64,000 nucleotides of DNA from Toxorhynchites rutilus septentrionalis (lineage: Eukaryota; Arthropoda; Insecta; Diptera; Culicidae). Positions 35,306 to 48,145 of this stretch are shown in pieces. The position numbers and the translations under genes were made by a program. The DNA lies in assembly GCF_029784135.1 (NCBI RefSeq), contig NC_073745.1, positions 63,635,218 through 63,699,217 on the forward strand, in the 5' to 3' direction. The notes below the pieces were generated by a model. That model saw only the letters and a list, made by a program, of their open reading frames with translations. It was not told the origin of the DNA and made no database searches. Position 1 is the stretch's first letter, and every line of letters begins with the position of its first letter.

Positions 35306-36546
35306 TTAGGCTGTCAAAAAAGTCCTGCGGTATTTTTTTTTTAATTTTCATTTGTTCATAAAATTAGTTACAATCATCTGTTTTAAGTCAAATATGCGCC
35401 GTTTTGTTCGATGACTTGTTCCCAACGAGATGCCAACTTCATAATATCCCTGTTATAGAAGCTCGCTTCCTTATTGGCAAAAAACTCGGATAGCCAATTT
35501 TCACAGGTTGTGGCTAACTTCTGACTACCTAGCTCGTTCGCCACAGGTTAGTCACTTGGTGCAAGGTCCGGACTGTACGGCGGATGCAAAAGAACCTCCC
35601 ATCCGAGCTCCCGGAGCTTCTGGCGCGTCACCAAAAAAGTGTGTGGTCTGGAGTTGTCCTGATGGAAGACAATGCGGCCTCTGTTTATCAAAGATGGCCT
35701 CTTCTTCATGAGTGCTACCTTCAAGCGGTCCAATTGTTGGCAGTACAGGTCCGAATTGAGCGTTTGGCCATAGGGAAGCAGCTCATAATAGATTATTCCT
35801 TGACAATCCCACCAAACACACAGCAGAACGTTCCTGGCCGTTAATGAGGGCTTGGCCACCGTCTGAGCCGCTTCAGCGGGCTTCGACCACGACCGTTTGC
35901 GCTTCACGCCAGTCACCATCCGCTTCAGAAACGGGTCGATTTTGTTGCGATTCAGCAGCGATTCACATGCGTCGATACGGTCAAAGATTTTTTTTTGCGT
36001 CAATATGTGTGGCACCCATACATCGAGCTTCTTTGTGAATCCAAGCTTCTTCAAATGGTTAATAACGGTTTGATGACTTATCCCCAGCTCTTGGCCGATG
36101 CTACGGCTGCTACTATGCCGGTCTTTCTCGGCTAATTCAGCGATTTTGTCGCAATTTTCGACGACAGGCCTTCCGGAGTGTGGCGCATCTTCGACGACCT
36201 CTACCCCAGAACGAAAACGTTGAAACCATCGTTGTGCGGTGGAAATGGAAACTGTATCGGGTCCATAAACTGCACAAATTTTATTGGCAGCTTCAGATGC
36301 ATTTTTGCCTTTGTCATAGTAGTACTGTAAAATATGTCGGATTTTCTCTTTATTTTGCTCCATATTTGCGACACTATAACTCACGAACGACTTAACCAAA
36401 CAAAACACTGTCAAGGACTATATTATAGCGCGCAAAAATACCTTTCCAACAAGCTATAGTATGACTCGATACAATGAATACAACTAGAACTACGCGCTTA
36501 CAACGACACCTCGCGGAAATACCGCAGGACTTTTTTGACAGCCTAA
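35306..36546 (-). mobile_element. Full-length mariner (DD34D) element, second copy
   Basis: It is 1,241 bp with inverted ends TTAGGCTGTCAAAAAAGTCC on both sides and TA duplications at 35304-35305 and 36547-36548. It belongs to the same family as 13966-15524 but in the opposite orientation, without the SINE and with different lesions. This copy supplies the empty-site sequence that proves the SINE insertion in the other. Confidence 0.92.
35395..36362 (-). pseudogene. Mariner transposase with catalytic deletion
   Basis: The frame starts at MEQNKEKIRHIL (ATG at about 36362) and keeps the DNA-binding half, HQDNSRPH and SPDLAPSD. A 27-bp in-frame deletion near 35910 removes nine residues, including the first catalytic Asp of GDEKW (VTG is joined directly to VKRKRS). 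A 12-bp deletion just after APSD (about 35546) creates a stop, removing the last 60 or so residues, which are still readable at 35395-35540 with a further 6-bp deletion. Not active. Confidence 0.88.
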
Positions 36547-37443
36547 TATGATGCATATAGTTGGAATATACACGCAAAAGTGAAGGCGATATACGTATAT
36601 GCCATATTTTATACGCATACAACGCCGTATATAAGGATGTACGATGCTTTTTACACTGATATGCGATTTGACTCGACAATGCTATGTAAAATGAATTGAA
36701 TGTGCGTATATAATATTGCATATCGCGATACTAGGATGATCGTTCTATACGATTTCGGATATACATGATGCATCCTTTGATTGACATTTTATACGATTGT
36801 TATTTGATACGAATTTATATGCGATCTAGCATGTGCGAAAGTTATACGATTTAATGTTTGCTGGGATAATACAATTTTCAGGCAGTACTGCATTGATTTA
36901 ATCAATATGTTCGATTTCGAATGATTTCGTATAGATCGTTTTACGATAGTATTTATCATAAAACCGATGTTTGTTACATCTAATTAATACTTAATCTGTA
37001 GGGATCAATAAAATAGTGGTTTTCGCATTTTATATGATTTCAAATGTACACAATGTATCCTTTGATTGATATTGTATATGATTTTGATTCGATCTCACTT
37101 AATATACGAAGTTCTAACATGCCAAGTTAAGCGATTTAATGTTTGCTGTTTTGTAAAATGAATTCAATGGATATCCCTACCAGAGATTAGACTTTTTTAC
37201 TCGATAGCATACGTAAATTTGAATGTGTCGCATCTGAAGGCTGTGGTGAGAAAAGCGCGTATTAAATATTTTTATTGTTCTCATAAGGCAATACGGAGGT
37301 AAGAGTTTTGATTAATTTGTAACACGTGTATTTGCACTGGGTAAATGCAGCCAATATTCGGCTTTCGAATCATGGTGCTGCTTGACATATATGTTTAACA
37401 ATTTCTCATTGTAGACTTAATCAATAACTATCACGGTGAAAAA
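36547..37443. repeat. Diverged direct repeats rich in TATACG/TATATG
   Basis: About 36750-36865 and 37035-37150 are imperfect direct copies; both contain ATCCTTTGATTGA and end in GCGATTTAATGTTTGCTG or a one-base variant. Around them, TATACGNNT phrases recur from 36560 onwards. It is probably a MITE-like or satellite-like family; no terminal repeat was defined. No gene. Confidence 0.5.
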
Positions 37444-37457
37444 TGACTAGATTGGTT

Positions 37458-37731
37458 CTTCTTTTTGAATGGCGTTCACGTTTCTGTGGAACTTTTGCCG
37501 TCTCAACGTATGCATTAACTAGCGTCATTTAGTAATACTATGTTGAGATTTCTTCAGCCAAATAACACGCCTTGAATGTATTCCGAGGGGCAAGCTCTAG
37601 AATACGCGTGACCACAGTGCAAGTCGAAGGAAATTTCTTTGACGAAAAATCCCTCCGACCAGAACGGGAATCGAACCCGAACACCCGGCATGATAATATG
37701 AGACGCTAACCACTCGGCCACGGGTGCACCT
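37458..37731 (-). mobile_element. tRNA-derived SINE, copy 2
   Basis: Minus-strand copy with A box (GTGGCCGAGTGG) and B box (GGTTCGATTCCC), the same body as copy 1 and a short A-rich 3' tail. It is flanked by the perfect 14-bp duplication TGACTAGATTGGTT at 37444-37457 and 37732-37745. Confidence 0.92.
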
Positions 37732-37745
37732 TGACTAGATTGGTT

Positions 37746-38454
37746 GCATTTTTTTTTATTATTATAAAATCGTTTATTTTTACAGGCCCAGTTACATAAG
37801 TTTAAAGGAGCCAAACTCCTGATTGTATTGTTACAAGTATATATAAACATTTTTCCTTAATTCTAATGTTAATGGTGTAGCAAACCGATTACTAGCGGTC
37901 TACTCGAGTTTAGAAGGGTGACATATTTTCTTCAAGAAAAGGAAGGGAGATTGCATTTTTCGAAAAGTTCGTTATATTTACTAATTATTTCTTTCAGTTT
38001 AGTTTTTGTTTTGCCCTTCCATATTTTTCAATAATTTTTTTAGTGCATCATTGACGTTCCCCTCGGTGTTTTTTGGCGTTTTAAAAATCAGCCCCGTTAA
38101 CTAGCAGAATTCGATAACTGGGCTGTGCCTTCCGCCCAGTTAGCGGACAATCGCTGTATTCCATATTTTTGATGATATTTGGAGCGCTTAACAATGGAGC
38201 AAAAATGGAGACAAAAGCTTGCGAATTAGTTTGGATGAATATATGACTTATATATGCACTTAATACGATTATTGTCATATGTATATATAAATTATTACAG
38301 ACATGAAAAAAAGCGAATGACGGAGAGTATTTACGTAAAAAATTTATCCTTACAAATCGCTATTTGTATGCATAGAAACGTTTGTGTTTGTAGAAATAGG
38401 AATCAATTAGTTTTCTTTCAGTGCGAGGAGGATATCAATGTTCAAAATGGTAAT
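37746..38454. other. Intronic AT-rich sequence
   Basis: No gene, RNA gene or transposon terminus recognised. Confidence 0.4.
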
Positions 38455-38721
38455 GCTTGAGAAAATTGCCCAGATGGGATTCGAACTCCGATTGTTTGAA
38501 CTATCGAGCAGCAGCTATCTCGCCCGACTATCTGGAATATAGTTCTTGAGCAGTTGAGTACTTAAAACCTGTACACATGATACGGAAGAGGTGCAAATGC
38601 AAAATACCCTAAGGTCTGCTGCCATCTATCAGTTGGTAGAGATAATTTCCCTCTCTAAATGAAAATCCCCACCAGACGTCGGCACTGTATATGATGTAAT
38701 ACGTCCTCATTCATGATCTAA
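38455..38721 (-). repeat. Dispersed repeat with tRNA-like B box
   Basis: On the minus strand GGAGTTCGAATCCCATCTGG resembles a polymerase III B box and its downstream stem. The rest (38510-38720) matches the diverged copy at 34850-35240. It could be an old SINE; the A box and target-site duplication are not clear. Confidence 0.35.
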
Positions 38722-40114
38722 CTAGCTGACCCGGCAAACTTCGTCCCGCCCAAAATTTATTTTTCGTTATCACATCCACGTTGTTTTACTAAGCGCTGTT
38801 CATGGGTCCAATCGCAGAATTGTTCATTGATTGATCTTCTAATCTACCCTTTAAAATTACCTTTTACTATGAAATTCTTATTATTCTTTTATCAGATTAT
38901 TTTCAGACACAATTCTCGTTCAAGATTTTTCAACCACTTGCACATAACATGTTTCTCCGTTACGTTACATGCCAAATTTGCATTTATTTGCTTGATTAAT
39001 TCTCGAGTAATGCAGAATTTGTGTATTTGTATGGCAGAACCAGCCCACCCCCTCTCCTTCCCCTTTAGAGAGGGGGGAGGAGTAACGAACCATTCATTTA
39101 TTGCACCCTAAAACCTCCACATGCCAAATCTAATTTCATTTGTTCGATTAATTCTCGAGTAATGCAGAAATTTGTGTTTAATTTGTATGACAGCCCCCCC
39201 TCTTAGAAAGGGGGATGGAGTGTCTTACTACCGTAAAAACATTTATTGCACCCTAAAACCTCCACATACCAAATTTGGTTTTATTTGCTTGATTAATTCT
39301 TTTAATTTTTCGATTAATTTGCTTGATAAATTGGAACCCGTATATGGTCGTACATGAAGAACGCATTGAGTCAGTCCAGAAACAGTTTCTTCTATTTGCA
39401 CTTCGTAAACTCAACTGGACTTCATTTCCACTTCCTTCATATGAAGCACGTTGCATGCTCATAAACATCCAAACACTAAAAGAACGCCGTGAATTTGCAA
39501 TGCTTTCTTTTGTTAATGACCTAATTTCGCAACGAGTACAGTCAGCTGAATTACTAGAAAAACTAAATTTCTATGTACCTGGGCGTCAACTAAGAACGCG
39601 AAATTTGTTTCTAACCAAAACATCCAGAACAAATTATGCAAATAACGCCCCTATCAATCGCATGATGCGTATATACAACCAGCACTGCGAAATAATTGAC
39701 ACAACAATGAATAAAAAACAGCTAAAAAGAAACATGTACCGCAAAAATAATATTTAACCTAAGAAAACATTGTAACATTAGTGTATAAGAATAAATAAGT
39801 AATGCAGAAATTTGTGTTTCATTTGTATGGCAGCCCCCTCTGAAAGAAGGGTGTGGAGTGTCTCGCTACCGTAAACACATTTATTGCACCCTATAACCTC
39901 CACATGCCAATTCGGATTCATTGGCTTGATTAATTCTCGAGAAAATTAGAAATTTTTGTTTCATTTGTATGGCAGCCCCCCCTTAGAGAGAGAGAGGTGT
40001 CTCAAACTATCACGAAAACCTTCCCCGGCCCCAAAATCTCCTACATACCAATTTTCATGTCGATCGGTTAAGTAGTTTCCGAGTCCATAAGAATCAGACA
40101 GACAGAAATCCATT
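38722..40114 (+). repeat. Dispersed repeat family D1, copy 2
   Basis: It starts CTAGCTGACCCGGCAAACTT, contains tandem internal units with AATGCAGAAATTTGTGTTT and CCCCCC/TTAGAGAGGGGG, and ends with TTTTCATGTCGATCGGTTAA, GTAGTTTCCGAGTCCATAA and CAGACAGACAGAAATCCATT. A LINE fragment has inserted at 39300-39799. Compare 24461-25160, where the same tail has expanded into a satellite. Confidence 0.75.
39300..39799 (+). pseudogene. 3' fragment of a Jockey/CR1-like LINE
   Basis: The frame at 39332-39757 encodes the C-terminus of a non-LTR retrotransposon polyprotein: NWNPYMVVHEERIESVQKQF, LRKLNWTS and SYEARCMLINIQTLKERR are characteristic of the region after the reverse transcriptase. The 3' end is AATAAATAAG. 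It lies inside a D1 unit, between GCTTGATTAATTCT and TAATGCAGAAATTTGTG, which are contiguous in undisturbed units. It is only about 500 bp, heavily 5'-truncated. Confidence 0.75.
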
Positions 40115-40450
40115 AACGCAGCGAATTCGTTTTTAAGCCTTCAATGATGTCAAATCGGGTCCCACGAAGTGGTAATTTGAGTTTCGGAAATGAGAAGATA
40201 TCACGCGGGGTCTGATATCTGGGGAATACGGTGCTTGTTTAATTAGTGCCGTTTTTTTGGTCAAAAATTCGTTCACAATGATCGATCGACGAACTGATAT
40301 ATTATCGTGGTGCAAAATCCAAGTGTTATCCTTTCACAGATCTGGTCATTGGCGACGATTTTTCTCTCTCAAACGTCTCGTAACACTCTGGTAATACTCT
40401 TTATCGGCCGTTTCGAATGAGCACAACATCATATTAGAAATTGCTGAGCA
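40108..40450 (-). pseudogene. Decayed mariner-like transposase relic
   Basis: On the minus strand, phrases from the catalytic core are readable across frames: PDLxKDNTWILHHDN, then VNEFLTKKTALIKQAPYSPD, then FPKLKLPLRGTRFDIIEGLK. These correspond to the HHDN and PYSPD motifs of a mariner-like family different from the two full-length copies. Stops and frameshifts interrupt it, and no terminal repeats are seen. It abuts the D1 tail. Confidence 0.75.
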
Positions 40451-42366
40451 AAAAACGTTAACTTGTTCTTAATGAGGCTGTGAACAAACTAAAATGACAA
40501 ATCGCGCTCAAAATTGACATTAAGCTAACTGACAGTAGTAATAACTTTGAAAAAAAAAAGAAAAACGTTTAGCTGGAAAATTTAAAATTACAAAATCCCG
40601 ATATATATATTTGACAGAATATAATATGACCCAATAGGTGAACCAAATTTCATTCGCGAATCCACCATTGCAGAAAGAAAACCTTCGTTTAGGGCAATGC
40701 TATCACTAAAATGGTGCCAAATTTCGCACATGATCATTACTCTTGAATTATTTACCACATGTTGAACTTTACCGAAATTCACCACTAATTCCCCCACAAA
40801 TTATTGCACAGTGGCAGCGGCGACATCGGCGGCATTGTTTGAAACTGTAAAACATGTCAGGCAGAACACGAAGCGAACAGCATGTCAATGTCAGTGTGGA
40901 CGACAATTCCGTCCATCTTTCACACAGCTACTTTCTCTCGCAATGTGTGGTGGCAATGTTTGATGCGGCCGTGAATCACAAAATTTCCCCTCTTCACAAG
41001 GTTTTTTTTGGGGGGGGGGGGGGTTGGGCTCACGCCATTCTACGAAAAAGAACGCTCTTACGTGGCCTAACCTCATCTTGTTTTAGACAAGAATAATAGG
41101 GTAACAGATAATTGTGAGTATGCGTACTGAAATTCAAGAAAAAGAAAACATAAACAAACAAAAGTCAGAGCAGAAGAGAATAACGGAAGAAATCCGAAAA
41201 GTATGCTCAATAACCGTTCACATTGAGCCCTTTTGCCAACCAAGCAGAACGAAATGGAACATAATCCTCTAGTTATTTGACAGAATCGAATTTGACAGTT
41301 CATAATCGCGCACTATTGTAAACAGCTTTGCTGTATAATATCGCTAGAAAGAATAACACTAATGAGAATATCGCACGAAAGAAAAATCGCTCATCCCAAA
41401 ACAACCCTAACCGGTGTGACAAGAAGCGATGGAAGGGAAAGCAACAAAAACACAAGACAGCTGAAGCCATGACAGTGATGGAGAATATGCAACGAAAAGC
41501 TACGCTACTACTCAATGAATGGATGCAGGAATTTAGTAATGAACCAGCTTGCAGCAGGGTTCTGACCTAGTTGCATAGATGTCGTGCTTATCGATTGATG
41601 AGTGTCAAACAAACAAAAAAACATTGAAGCAAAATAAAGTTTGTTTAACACAATTTTTCACCAACGGTTTCACCACTTATTTATCATTAACAGCACACAC
41701 ACACAGAGCGAGGAGATGACAAACGAAATTTCGTCATTATTATTGCCGCCGCTTTGACACATGAGGGAATTGCCAGCCGGAGTGGAACACTTTTCACTTT
41801 CGCACTTTTTCGAAGAACGAAAATAGAAATATTGGTTTTTTTTCGGGAATGTATCTTTATTAATCTCTGTGTGTGGGTGTAGGTGCGTACGTCTCCGTAT
41901 GTTTCTCTGTGATCCTGTGTTTGCCGGTGTCTTTTTTGTTGCTGTTACTGTCGGTTTTTTCCTCTCTGTTTCGGTTTATTTGTTTCTTCATCTCACTGTT
42001 GGAAGCTAATGAATGCCGGGCATGAGTAATGGTCTTATCTATTCACTTATGCACTTTTTTTTTCGTTTGTTTATCAATTTGTTATCCCACAGTTTTCATT
42101 GCGCAGTTCGGATGAAAATGAATGCGATAAGAGTGTTTCATATTTTTAATTGGAAAAAATAATACAACAGAATTGGAAAAAAAAGTTGGTATCGATATAA
42201 TGTCAGTTACTATCACTTTTCCAAAAAAGAGAATAAAATGTATTTCGGAGAAAAAAGTGTGAGTTGAAAACAGGGAAATAGTAGAGGTAAACAAGAGGTA
42301 GTTTCTTTTGCTATTTTTTTTCTTGGTAAAAATATACTTTTTAGAGGAAAAAACGTAAATCCTTAC
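40451..42366. other. Intronic sequence, no gene recognised
   Basis: It includes a run of 14 G residues at about 41009-41022. Open frames at 40854-41570 on both strands are short and unrecognised. A T-rich stretch lies at 41830-42080. This is intron following the 42367 donor. Confidence 0.45.
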
Positions 42367-42424
42367 CCAATGTGTAGTCCCAACTGGAGTCCGTGTCGTT
42401 TTTGTAAACATTGAGTTTTTCTGG
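42367..42424 (-). CDS. sm: hnRNP L / smooth exon: post-RRM linker (19 codons)
   Basis: A 58-bp minus-strand exon bounded by an AACAG acceptor and the donor TTGG then GTAAGG. It reads PEKLNVYKNDTDSSWDYTL in phase 0 and leaves one base (G) at the end. This peptide corresponds to the highly conserved segment right after RRM2 of hnRNP L (vertebrate form: RLNVFKNDQDTWDYT), so the identification is strong despite the short length. It continues exactly in frame from the exon at 43116-43203, which ends in AAG after 29 full codons; the intron between them is 691 bp. hnRNP L family proteins are nuclear RNA-binding splicing regulators. Confidence 0.9.
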
Positions 42425-43115
42425 CTGTTGGTTGTTGGTTCATGATGATTTATTTTGATTTGGTGGCATGATGACGGATTTTTTGGGATTTTTTTGTTGT
42501 TGTCGAGAGAGAGGCGGAAATTAGAGAGAGATATCGTGTTGTAGATGTTTGTTGGCGTGGTGTTGTTAAGTTGTTCAAATTGATGTTAATTTTGGTTGCA
42601 GGAGAAAACATAAAAGATATGGAAGAGAAAAAAAAAGATTGAAACGGATGGAGAGAAAAAAATGAGCGAACCAAAAAACAATAAAATAGGTTTTTGTATT
42701 GTATCTGTGATGACAATTCGTTTGCTTTTCTAATCGTTTTTTTTCTGTTGGATTACTTCGTTTTTTTGTCTTCCTCTCATCCTCAAGCAACGAGTAACAT
42801 AAGAGCATCGAACAAAATTCTATCATTTACCATAAAAAAATCTATTAGAAAAACAAATCCAATTTTCAATTGTACAAAAAACGTGAAATTCGTGAAACAG
42901 GAAAACTGAACTGTAATAATTGAAGAAAAGTAGAGATAGAGAGCCAACTGACAAAAGTGCGTCACTTTCTCGCTCCGATTCATTCTTCTTTGTTTTGTTC
43001 GTTTCATTTGAGACTCTTCTCGAATGCGTGCGCGCGTTTTTTCATTGTTTTTGTTTTGTTTGTGAATGATTCTAGGAGCGAAAAAAGGACCACCGGTTAA
43101 CATGTGCGAAATTAC

Positions 43116-43203
43116 CTTGGCGTAGTCGATCTTCAGGGTGCAGCAGCCGGAGTAGATGTCGCAGCCGTTCAGCGCCTCCCGGGCTCTGGTGGCAGACTCA
43201 ATG
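43116..43203 (-). CDS. sm: hnRNP L / smooth exon: C-terminal half of an RRM
   Basis: The minus-strand exon ends GCCAAG then GTAATT. It encodes SIESATRAREALNG followed by CDIYSGCCTLKIDYAK, the second half of RRM2 in hnRNP L (vertebrate: SLNGADIYSGCCTLKIEYAK). The preferred acceptor is CGACAG just before CATTGAG (first base 43203), with a branch-like CTTAAC 34 bases upstream. A nearer CCAAAG at about 43231 is possible but too close to that branch point; using it would add nine residues that do not match the family. The exon carries two bases of a split Ser codon from an upstream exon that I could not find in 43.2-64 kb. Confidence 0.9.
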
Positions 43204-44065
43204 CTGTCGAACGTGCGCAAATGCGAAAATCTTTGGGTTAAGGAAAATTCGACAAAAAAGTAGTTTTGCTGTGAAAGAAAAAAAAGGCCTCGGCCTAATC
43301 GAAAATTTATATTCAGAGTTTTTGTATTGTTTCAGAGTATTTGTATTGATTATATTTTGAATGGCAAGCTCAATCAATTACGATGGTAACCACTCATTCC
43401 CAGTAGTAAAAAAAACAAAAACAAAAAATCATTGCAATTGATTATTCAATAAAATAATTCGTAACAAATTCAATTCAATTCGGTTATTTTTTATTAGGAA
43501 CAATGATGTGAAAATACAATGACATTTTTCTTAACCTGAATGAATATCTAATCTGTATAAGTTGAATCGGAGAATGTAGTCAATATTGAATTCTGTAATA
43601 GTTACACTATTGTGTAACTATTCATCTTATATTAACATATAAGATGTCGGTTCTGCTTGTTCAATGCGTGTAAATTAAAACAATCTTCACGAAAACGAGA
43701 AAACAACACAAAAAGCGGAAAAGGACGGGAGGAAATGAGAAAAATTAGGTTAAATTTGAAAAAAAACTGAGAAAATATTGAAAATATTGGGAATTAAAAA
43801 AAATCAGAAAATCGTAAAAATGATGAAAGTGGCAAATCGAGAAGAAAGAAAAATAAACAAAAACGAGCACAAACGAAAGAATCGAGAGAAGGCGAGATGA
43901 TTAAATAAAAACAATGAAATTGAAAAAAAAAAAGAAACAATTGAACAAATGCTAAAATCAACCATTTATCAAATTGAACAATTAAAAAATTTCACAAATT
44001 GAAAATGTTCTATGTTCAACGAATTAAAAAATTTAATAATGAATTGAAAAATTTCTCAAATCGAA
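43204..44065. other. sm intron, purine-rich on the plus strand
   Basis: No gene. About 43680-43940 is A/G-rich on the plus strand (GAAAACGAGAAAAC-like). Short perfect hairpins at 43600-43645 (GTTACACTATTGTGTAAC; CATCTTATATTAACATATAA) are visible. Confidence 0.45.
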
Positions 44066-44079
44066 CAGTTCACCAATGT

Positions 44080-44350
44080 CTTCTTCTTGAATAGCGTTAA
44101 CGTTCCCTTGTGGAACTTTTGCCGTCTCAACGTATGCATTAACTAGCGTCATTTATTAATACTTGGTCGAGATTTCTTAAGCCAAATAACACGCCATGAA
44201 TGTATTCCGAGGGGCAAGCTCTTGAATACGCATGACCACAGTGCAAGTCGAAGGAAATTTCTTTGACGAAAAATCCCCCGGCCAGAACGGGAATCGAACC
44301 CGAACACCCGGCATGATAATGTGAGACGCTAACCACTCGGTCACGGGTGC
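44080..44350 (-). mobile_element. tRNA-derived SINE, copy 3
   Basis: Same family and orientation as copy 2, with one A-box change (GTGACCGAGTGG). It is flanked by CAGTTCACCAATGT at 44066-44079 and 44350-44363, 14 bp; the first base may belong to the element. The 3' tail is CAAGAAGAAGA-like on the minus strand. Confidence 0.92.
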
Positions 44351-44363
44351 AGTTCACCAATGT

Positions 44364-46246
44364 GATCAAGGTTTTTAACCTGAAAAATTTGACTACCTCA
44401 CAAAATTTAACAAATTGATAAATTATAGAAATTTAAAAAGTCAACAAATTTTTAGAATTGAGAATATAACAAATTTATAAAATAAAATTGCTTGCTTCCT
44501 AACAATGAAAGGAGCCATGATTAGGATGCTTTTTCTCCGAAAATGGGTAAGTTTTCTCCGTGACAAAGTTTTTCGCTGAATTGGCTTAACTTCCCCTACC
44601 GATACGTTCGATGCCTTAACTTGTCATAAATTGAATCCCACTTTAATTTCAAACCCGATACAAACTCCCGAGCTCCTTCGCAAGCTATAACTATCATTCA
44701 CGGAATTGGTGCTTTATCCTTTACACGTGTTTCCACTCAACGAACACACCATACGAGCGCGCGTAGAATGCGTAGAACGAACCTTGTTTTTCGGAGCAAC
44801 ATAAACATGCGCCAAATTGGAATTTAATTTCTCTCCTCAACCGGAAAGAATCCTATTCGCAGTTCGTTATCCGAAAGTCAGTCAGTTTTCTGCACGTGGA
44901 CCATGTGTAGAGTTTCTCGCTTGTTTCCCCTCCCACCACGGCTTCACGCTAATCGCGTCACTAATTTGCATTCATATCACGGTAGCAGCTGGCTGAATTT
45001 GTAAACAAACGATCTGTGTTGAACAGCACATCAACTTCTTCCATGGGGTATAAACGAAGGAGAAGAACATATCCGCGCTAATAATCATAAAAATAAAGAA
45101 TAAGGCGCTTCTGCTACTTCTGCTTCCCCCCCCCCACTCAACCTGGTTTCCGGTTGAAAGCCAACGGAAGAAAGGATAATTTGCGCGTCCCATGAGAACG
45201 CTACTTAAAAACTGTCAAAAGGCGCGAATTATCGCCATTCATTAGAAAGAGAGAGGAACACGCGCAGAAACAAAAAAAAAACAAACTTTTCCCACTCTTT
45301 TTTATCCATAACGATAATGGAGGCCCCCTCCAGCGAGGTGTGAAGTTGCCTCGGTGTATTGGATTCACTCTCGTAAAGTGTTGTAGGAGGGGAGGGAGAT
45401 TTTAACTGATCGCTCTACTGCGAAAAAAAAGATGCAAAATCGTGGAGATTAACGCGTCGAAAGGTTCCCAACCGGGTCGAGCGGAGTCTAGGTTCAACTG
45501 GGCAATAGTCTATTCATCAGCAGAGGGCATCCTGCGTAATTGAAAGGCAGGATAGCGACCTCTTCTCTTTGGGTTTAAGATATTATTCGATTATGTGTAC
45601 CCGAAGTGAGTCAATTATTCTTCATTCCAAACGGAAACAAGGAAAAACGCACGCGAAGGGAAGGGACGGAGTCAACGATGTAGGCAAAGTATTGTTCACG
45701 ATGATATTCGTTTCAATTAGTTCTACGTGAAAGATCATTAGTTTGTGTTGTCAGTAGCAGGCAGGCATGGCAGGCATTTAGGGTTGGTAAGGAGGATAGC
45801 TTCATCTCGCTAGATAGCCACATTGTTTGCGGCTGCCGCGTTCCGGCTTCGTGCGAAACCATTAGAGTGCTTTATTAAACATTATCAATCAAACCCACTT
45901 AAGTATGCTGTCTAATATCTTTTTCTGCCCGCCCATTTCTAGAGGCCATACGAACGTCAACTGTTTAATATTCACTTACTTTGCTTAATGAATATTTTTA
46001 TGTGCTCATTTAATGGGTCTCTTTCCTTCCGGTTTAGCCGTATCTTGGTTTTGGTTATGATTCTAAGCGTTAAGATGTTTTAGGGTGGTTTCATATAATG
46101 TTTACGCGATATTTGAAGTCATGTCAAATGAAATATTTTAAATCGGTGCAATCAAAGCTTCCATCTTGATGACATTATAATCAAAGGCGATGAGACCAAT
46201 GCGAAGGGAAAAGAAATCCATAATTTTTACGTAAATTCTGGTTTTT
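44364..46246. other. Mostly unique intronic sequence
   Basis: No gene recognised. The section 44560-45850 is more complex and GC-balanced than its flanks and could hold regulatory elements or non-coding exons of the sm gene; I found no conserved coding motif there on either strand. Confidence 0.4.
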
Positions 46247-46527
46247 TTGGACACAGTTAGAACTGAGTTTGATCGAAAGTGCACCGATTTATCGATAAAT
46301 GATTGGCGTTTTGAAGGAAATTATACCCTTATGCCTCTTTCATGGAAATTCACTCTCGCCTCTATTGACCAAAACAATCGTTTTCACTATCTTGTCCCGG
46401 GGAGAATTTTTCCTGTAAAATGTAAAATCATTCGCCACGGACATAAAAAGATTGATATGAGCTGGTTCCAGATCCAGACTATAAGGTGAATGCATGAAAA
46501 CCTCCTAACTATCGAAGCTTCTGGCGA
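46247..46527 (-). pseudogene. Mariner-like transposase relic at the edge of a satellite
   Basis: Read on the minus strand, CGCCAGAAGCTTCGATAGTT and the following GAGG...CTATAGTCTGGATCTGG block correspond to the RQKLRELGW...PYSPDLAP region of mariner transposases, as comparison with 16270-16345 shows base by base. The rest is too decayed to read. The CACTCT hexamer array begins within this relic. Confidence 0.6.
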
Positions 46528-46529
46528 CA

Positions 46530-47407
<878 letters not shown>

Positions 47408-47408
47408 T

Positions 47409-47660
47409 CATAGACTGCAATCCATCGAACATCCCAGAACATCGACTGATTGAAAGATACTGGGCAATCGTGAATGGAAAACCGAGAAAATCCTTTCCTT
47501 TCAATTTTCTAAGACTTAGCTTCACGATACGCAATTTTCACGCAAATAATGAGAAACACTTCGCCAAGCTGTGAGAAAAAACTTCGTAACAGTAAACCGA
47601 AGATATCGTGTGAACCCGCATGGGTGTTATCAAATGTAAAACTCGAGCATTTTGCTAAAA
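47409..47660 (+). pseudogene. C-terminal relic of a Tc1/mariner-type transposase
   Basis: Directly after the array, plus-strand sequence reads NPSNIPEHRLIERYWAIVNG, matching the PPNxPELRPIEKYWAIMK region that carries the catalytic Glu of the DD37E elements at 48-57 kb. Further weak matches continue to about 47660. It is diverged and frameshifted. Confidence 0.6.
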
Positions 47661-48145
47661 ATGGTTTACTAAATATTCTTTGATATAGATATGAAGTTGT
47701 CCTATTCTTCATTATTGAATAATAATCCCTGATATGAGAATAAATTAAAATGATTTTTACAGGGTTTCCCAACTTTAAATTCCGAAAGTAAATTGAAATA
47801 AAACACCGATTCAAACCGGTCAAATGGCGGTCTACATATTTTCTCATATCCCCATTAATATGGGTATCAAATGAAAAGGCTTGAACAGTAGATCACAGCA
47901 GATCACAAAATATCAAATTACTTTATTCAACGGTTCTATTTAGCTTGAACTGTTTGCATGTATGTTTGTATGTCTGTAGGGTTGTCCCAAATTAATAGAA
48001 ATTTGACCAATAGGAGCTGACCGAATTTATAAAACACTTTTATCTCTGCTGTCGTTTTAAAACTGCTTATCTTGAAAAATGCAATTTGGCCGCCGCTACA
48101 AAATAGCTGATTCCATATCATCTAAAAAAAAAGTTGATTGAGATA

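Noticed and set aside
42082..42411. 109-codon minus-strand frame starting MFTKTTRTP
   Set aside because: It is the wrong frame of the sm exon at 42367-42424 extended into its intron.
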